64,000 nt of DNA from Algorimicrobium sediminis (lineage in GTDB: Bacteria; Bacteroidota; Bacteroidia; Flavobacteriales; Flavobacteriaceae), in contig NZ_JBHULS010000006.1 of NCBI RefSeq assembly GCF_042684585.1, forward strand, positions 1 to 64,000. The letters are read 5' to 3'. The position numbers and the translations under genes are program-made. Positions 61,796 to 64,000 of the stretch are shown here, one piece after another. The notes under the pieces were generated by a model. That model made no database searches. It saw only the letters and a list, made by a program, of their open reading frames with translations, and was not told the origin of the DNA. The first letter of the stretch is position 1. Every line of letters begins with the position of its first letter.

Positions 61796-64000
61796 ATGTT
61801 AGCAAAACAAGCTGAAAGATTAAATTTCTCGTCTATTGTAAATAGAACACAATATCCAGATTTTATGGATATTCAGATTAAATCCTTTCAGGATTTTTTC
61901 CAGCTAGAAACAAAATCTGAAGAAAGAGGTAATGAAGGTCTTTACAATACCTTTCTTGAAAACTTCCCAATAACCGACACACGTAATCAATTTGTTTTAG
62001 AATTTTTAGATTACTTTATCGATCCACCGCGTTATACCATCGAAGAGTGTATAGAGCGCGGACTTACTTACAGTGTACCGCTTAAAGCTAGGCTAAAATT
62101 GTATTGTACAGATCCAGAACATGAGGATTTTGAAACCATTGTTCAGGATGTGTATTTAGGAACCATTCCTTACATGACGCCGTCAGGTACGTTTTGTATT
62201 AATGGTGCCGAACGTGTAGTTGTTTCGCAATTACACCGATCTCCAGGCGTATTCTTTGGCCAATCATTCCATGCAAACGGAACCAAATTATACTCTGCCA
62301 GAGTAATTCCTTTTAAAGGATCTTGGATTGAATTCGCAACAGACATCAACCAAGTAATGTATGCGTATATCGATCGAAAGAAAAAATTACCAGTTACTAC
62401 CTTGTTCCGAGCTATTGGCTTTGAACGTGATAAAGATATTTTAGAAATCTTCGATCTTGCAGAGGAAGTAAAAGTTTCTAAAGCTGGTTTAAAGAAAGTT
62501 TTAGGCCGTAAACTTGCTGCTCGTGTACTAAATACATGGCACGAGGATTTTGTTGACGAAGATACGGGCGAAGTAGTTTCTATTGAACGAAACGAAATTG
62601 TTTTAGATCGAGACACCGTTCTGGATAAAGACAATATTGAAGAAATTCTGGAAACTAGCGTAAAAACAATTTTGTTGCACAAAGAAAGTGCGCAACAAGG
62701 CGATTACGCTATTATTCATAACACACTGCAGAAAGATCCAACAAACTCTGAAAAAGAGGCTGTTGAACATATATATAGACAATTACGTAATGCCGAGCCG
62801 CCAGATGAAGAAACGGCACGCGGTATTATTGATAAATTATTCTTCTCGGACCAACGTTACTCTTTAGGAGAGGTAGGCCGTTACAGAATGAATAAAAAAC
62901 TTGGTTTAGATATTGGTATGGATAAGCAAGTGCTTACCAAAGAAGATATCATTACCATTATAAAATACCTTATTGAGTTAATTAACTCGAAAGCGGAAAT
63001 AGACGATATCGATCACTTATCTAATCGTCGTGTGCGTACCGTTGGCGAGCAATTATCGCAGCAATTTGGTGTTGGTCTGGCCCGTATGGCACGAACTATT
63101 CGTGAGCGTATGAACGTGCGAGACAACGAAGTCTTTACACCTATCGATTTAATTAATGCCAAAACATTATCGTCCGTAATTAACTCATTTTTTGGTACCA
63201 ACCAATTATCGCAGTTCATGGACCAAACCAATCCGTTAGCCGAAATTACGCACAAGCGTCGTTTATCAGCTCTAGGACCAGGCGGTTTATCCAGAGAACG
63301 TGCAGGTTTTGAAGTACGTGACGTCCATTACACGCATTACGGCCGTTTGTGTCCTATTGAAACACCAGAGGGACCAAACATTGGACTTATTTCTTCTCTT
63401 TCTGTGTTTGCCAAAGTAAACGCAATGGGATTCATAGAAACGCCATACCGTAAGGTAACCGATGGCGTTGTGGATATTAAAAGCGATCCGGTTTATTTAA
63501 GTGCCGAAGAGGAAGAAGATAAATTAATTGCTCAAGCTACCGTTAAGGTAGATGATACAGGTAAAATTTTACACGATAAAGTTATTGCCCGAATGGAAGG
63601 CGATTTCCCTGTTATCGATCCTAATGAAATTCATTACACAGACGTTGCACCTAACCAAATTGCCTCTATTTCGGCTTCCTTAATTCCATTCTTGGAGCAT
63701 GATGATGCCAACCGTGCCTTAATGGGATCCAACATGATGCGTCAGGCAGTACCACTACTGCGTCCGCAGGCTCCAATTGTAGGAACAGGTTTAGAAAGAC
63801 AAGTTGCTTCAGATTCGCGTGTATTAATTAATGCCGAAGGAAGTGGCGTTGTTCAGTATGTAGATGCTAACGAGATTACTATAAAATACGACCGTACAGA
63901 GGATGAGGCTAAAGTAAGCTTTGATAGCGATACCAAAACATATCCGCTTGTTAAGTTTAGAAAAACGAATCAAGGTACCTCTATTAACTTAAAGCCTATT
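61796..64000 (+). CDS. rpoB: DNA-directed RNA polymerase subunit beta (partial, N-terminal 735 codons)
   Basis: The ATG at 61796 opens a frame (MLAKQAERLNFSSIVNRTQY) that runs without stop to the window edge, exactly 735 codons of an expected 1270 or so. Recognisable conserved parts are PYMTPSGTFCINGAERVVVS, the rifampicin region FFGTNQLSQFMDQTNPLAEI with THKRRLSALGPGGL, and HYTHYGRLCPIETPEGPNIG (SLS follows). The rifampicin cluster shows the sensitive wild-type residues as far as I can read. It is preceded by rplL and a possible attenuator hairpin. rpoC presumably follows outside the window. Confidence 0.97.
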   Translation, partial: MLAKQAERLNFSSIVNRTQYPDFMDIQIKSFQDFFQLETKSEERGNEGLYNTFLENFPITDTRNQFVLEFLDYFIDPPRYTIEECIERGLTYSVPLKARLKLYCTDPEHEDFETIVQDVYLGTIPYMTPSGTFCINGAERVVVSQLHRSPGVFFGQSFHANGTKLYSARVIPFKGSWIEFATDINQVMYAYIDRKKKLPVTTLFRAIGFERDKDILEIFDLAEEVKVSKAGLKKVLGRKLAARVLNTWHEDFVDEDTGEVVSIERNEIVLDRDTVLDKDNIEEILETSVKTILLHKESAQQGDYAIIHNTLQKDPTNSEKEAVEHIYRQLRNAEPPDEETARGIIDKLFFSDQRYSLGEVGRYRMNKKLGLDIGMDKQVLTKEDIITIIKYLIELINSKAEIDDIDHLSNRRVRTVGEQLSQQFGVGLARMARTIRERMNVRDNEVFTPIDLINAKTLSSVINSFFGTNQLSQFMDQTNPLAEITHKRRLSALGPGGLSRERAGFEVRDVHYTHYGRLCPIETPEGPNIGLISSLSVFAKVNAMGFIETPYRKVTDGVVDIKSDPVYLSAEEEEDKLIAQATVKVDDTGKILHDKVIARMEGDFPVIDPNEIHYTDVAPNQIASISASLIPFLEHDDANRALMGSNMMRQAVPLLRPQAPIVGTGLERQVASDSRVLINAEGSGVVQYVDANEITIKYDRTEDEAKVSFDSDTKTYPLVKFRKTNQGTSINLKPI

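Noticed and set aside
62170..62682. 170-codon minus-strand frame
   Set aside because: It is antisense to conserved rpoB sequence, and the composition is Ser/Thr/Arg-rich, typical of shadow frames.

Overview
The window looks like a chromosomal segment of a Flavobacteriaceae bacterium (Bacteroidota). The supporting signs are low GC content, promoters of the Bacteroidota TTTG-N18..20-TANNTTTG type, near absence of Shine-Dalgarno sequences except before rpsU, a tmRNA tag ending GENNYALAA, and family markers such as GLPGLI, CarboxypepD_reg, SprB-like, DUF2851 and DUF1343/NamZ proteins. The genus cannot be fixed from the sequence alone.

Region 1 (1-9363) is accessory DNA and the most interesting part. 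It is an integron-like gene-cassette array read on the minus strand. Four complete attC-like sites (AAC-to-GTT spans of 123-126 nt) plus one cut by the left window edge separate five cassettes. Each cassette has 9-10 nt ends that are perfectly complementary to each other, while the two halves of each attC-like site carry the tags of different cassettes. This is the footprint of integron-type exchange at GTT. Cargo: a cassette with no recognisable gene, a 124-aa orphan, an Lnu(F)-like lincosamide nucleotidyltransferase, a 6.3-kb cassette (two-component system, TonB-receptor-like barrel, GLPGLI protein, secreted four-Cys peptide), and a lipoprotein/membrane-protein pair. No integrase gene is visible. 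The array ends about 310 bp downstream of the 3' end of ssrA.

Region 2 (9678-16616) holds ssrA, a saccharopine/alanine-dehydrogenase family enzyme, a GNAT enzyme, a beta-barrel protein, kdsA, typA and a small membrane protein.

Region 3 (16730-29587) is a surface-polysaccharide locus. It has glycosyltransferases, a GT-C-like membrane protein, a FemAB/GNAT-like protein, fdtB- and fdtA-like genes for a dTDP-3-amino-3,6-dideoxyhexose, a Wzx-type flippase, and an MBOAT/SGNH O-acetylation pair.

Region 4 (29584-51069) is core and family-specific housekeeping: ftsE, a 1009-aa TPR protein with an outer-membrane barrel, an amidohydrolase, a methyltransferase, a YkgJ protein, a sterol-desaturase family enzyme, NamZ, a LolE/FtsX-like permease, a cysteine synthase, a HipA-like/DUF3037 pair, a K+ channel, a fused AGCS transporter and an HhH protein.

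Region 5 (51091-53100) is an acyl-CoA dehydrogenase whose 3' end and adjoining hairpin are amplified as an 88-bp tandem array interrupted by an assembly gap.

Region 6 (53248-64000) contains rpsU (with a strong Shine-Dalgarno), xerC, hpf, then the translation/transcription supercluster tRNA-Thr-Tyr-Gly-Thr-tuf-tRNA-Trp-secE-nusG-rplKAJL-rpoB. rpoB runs off the right edge.
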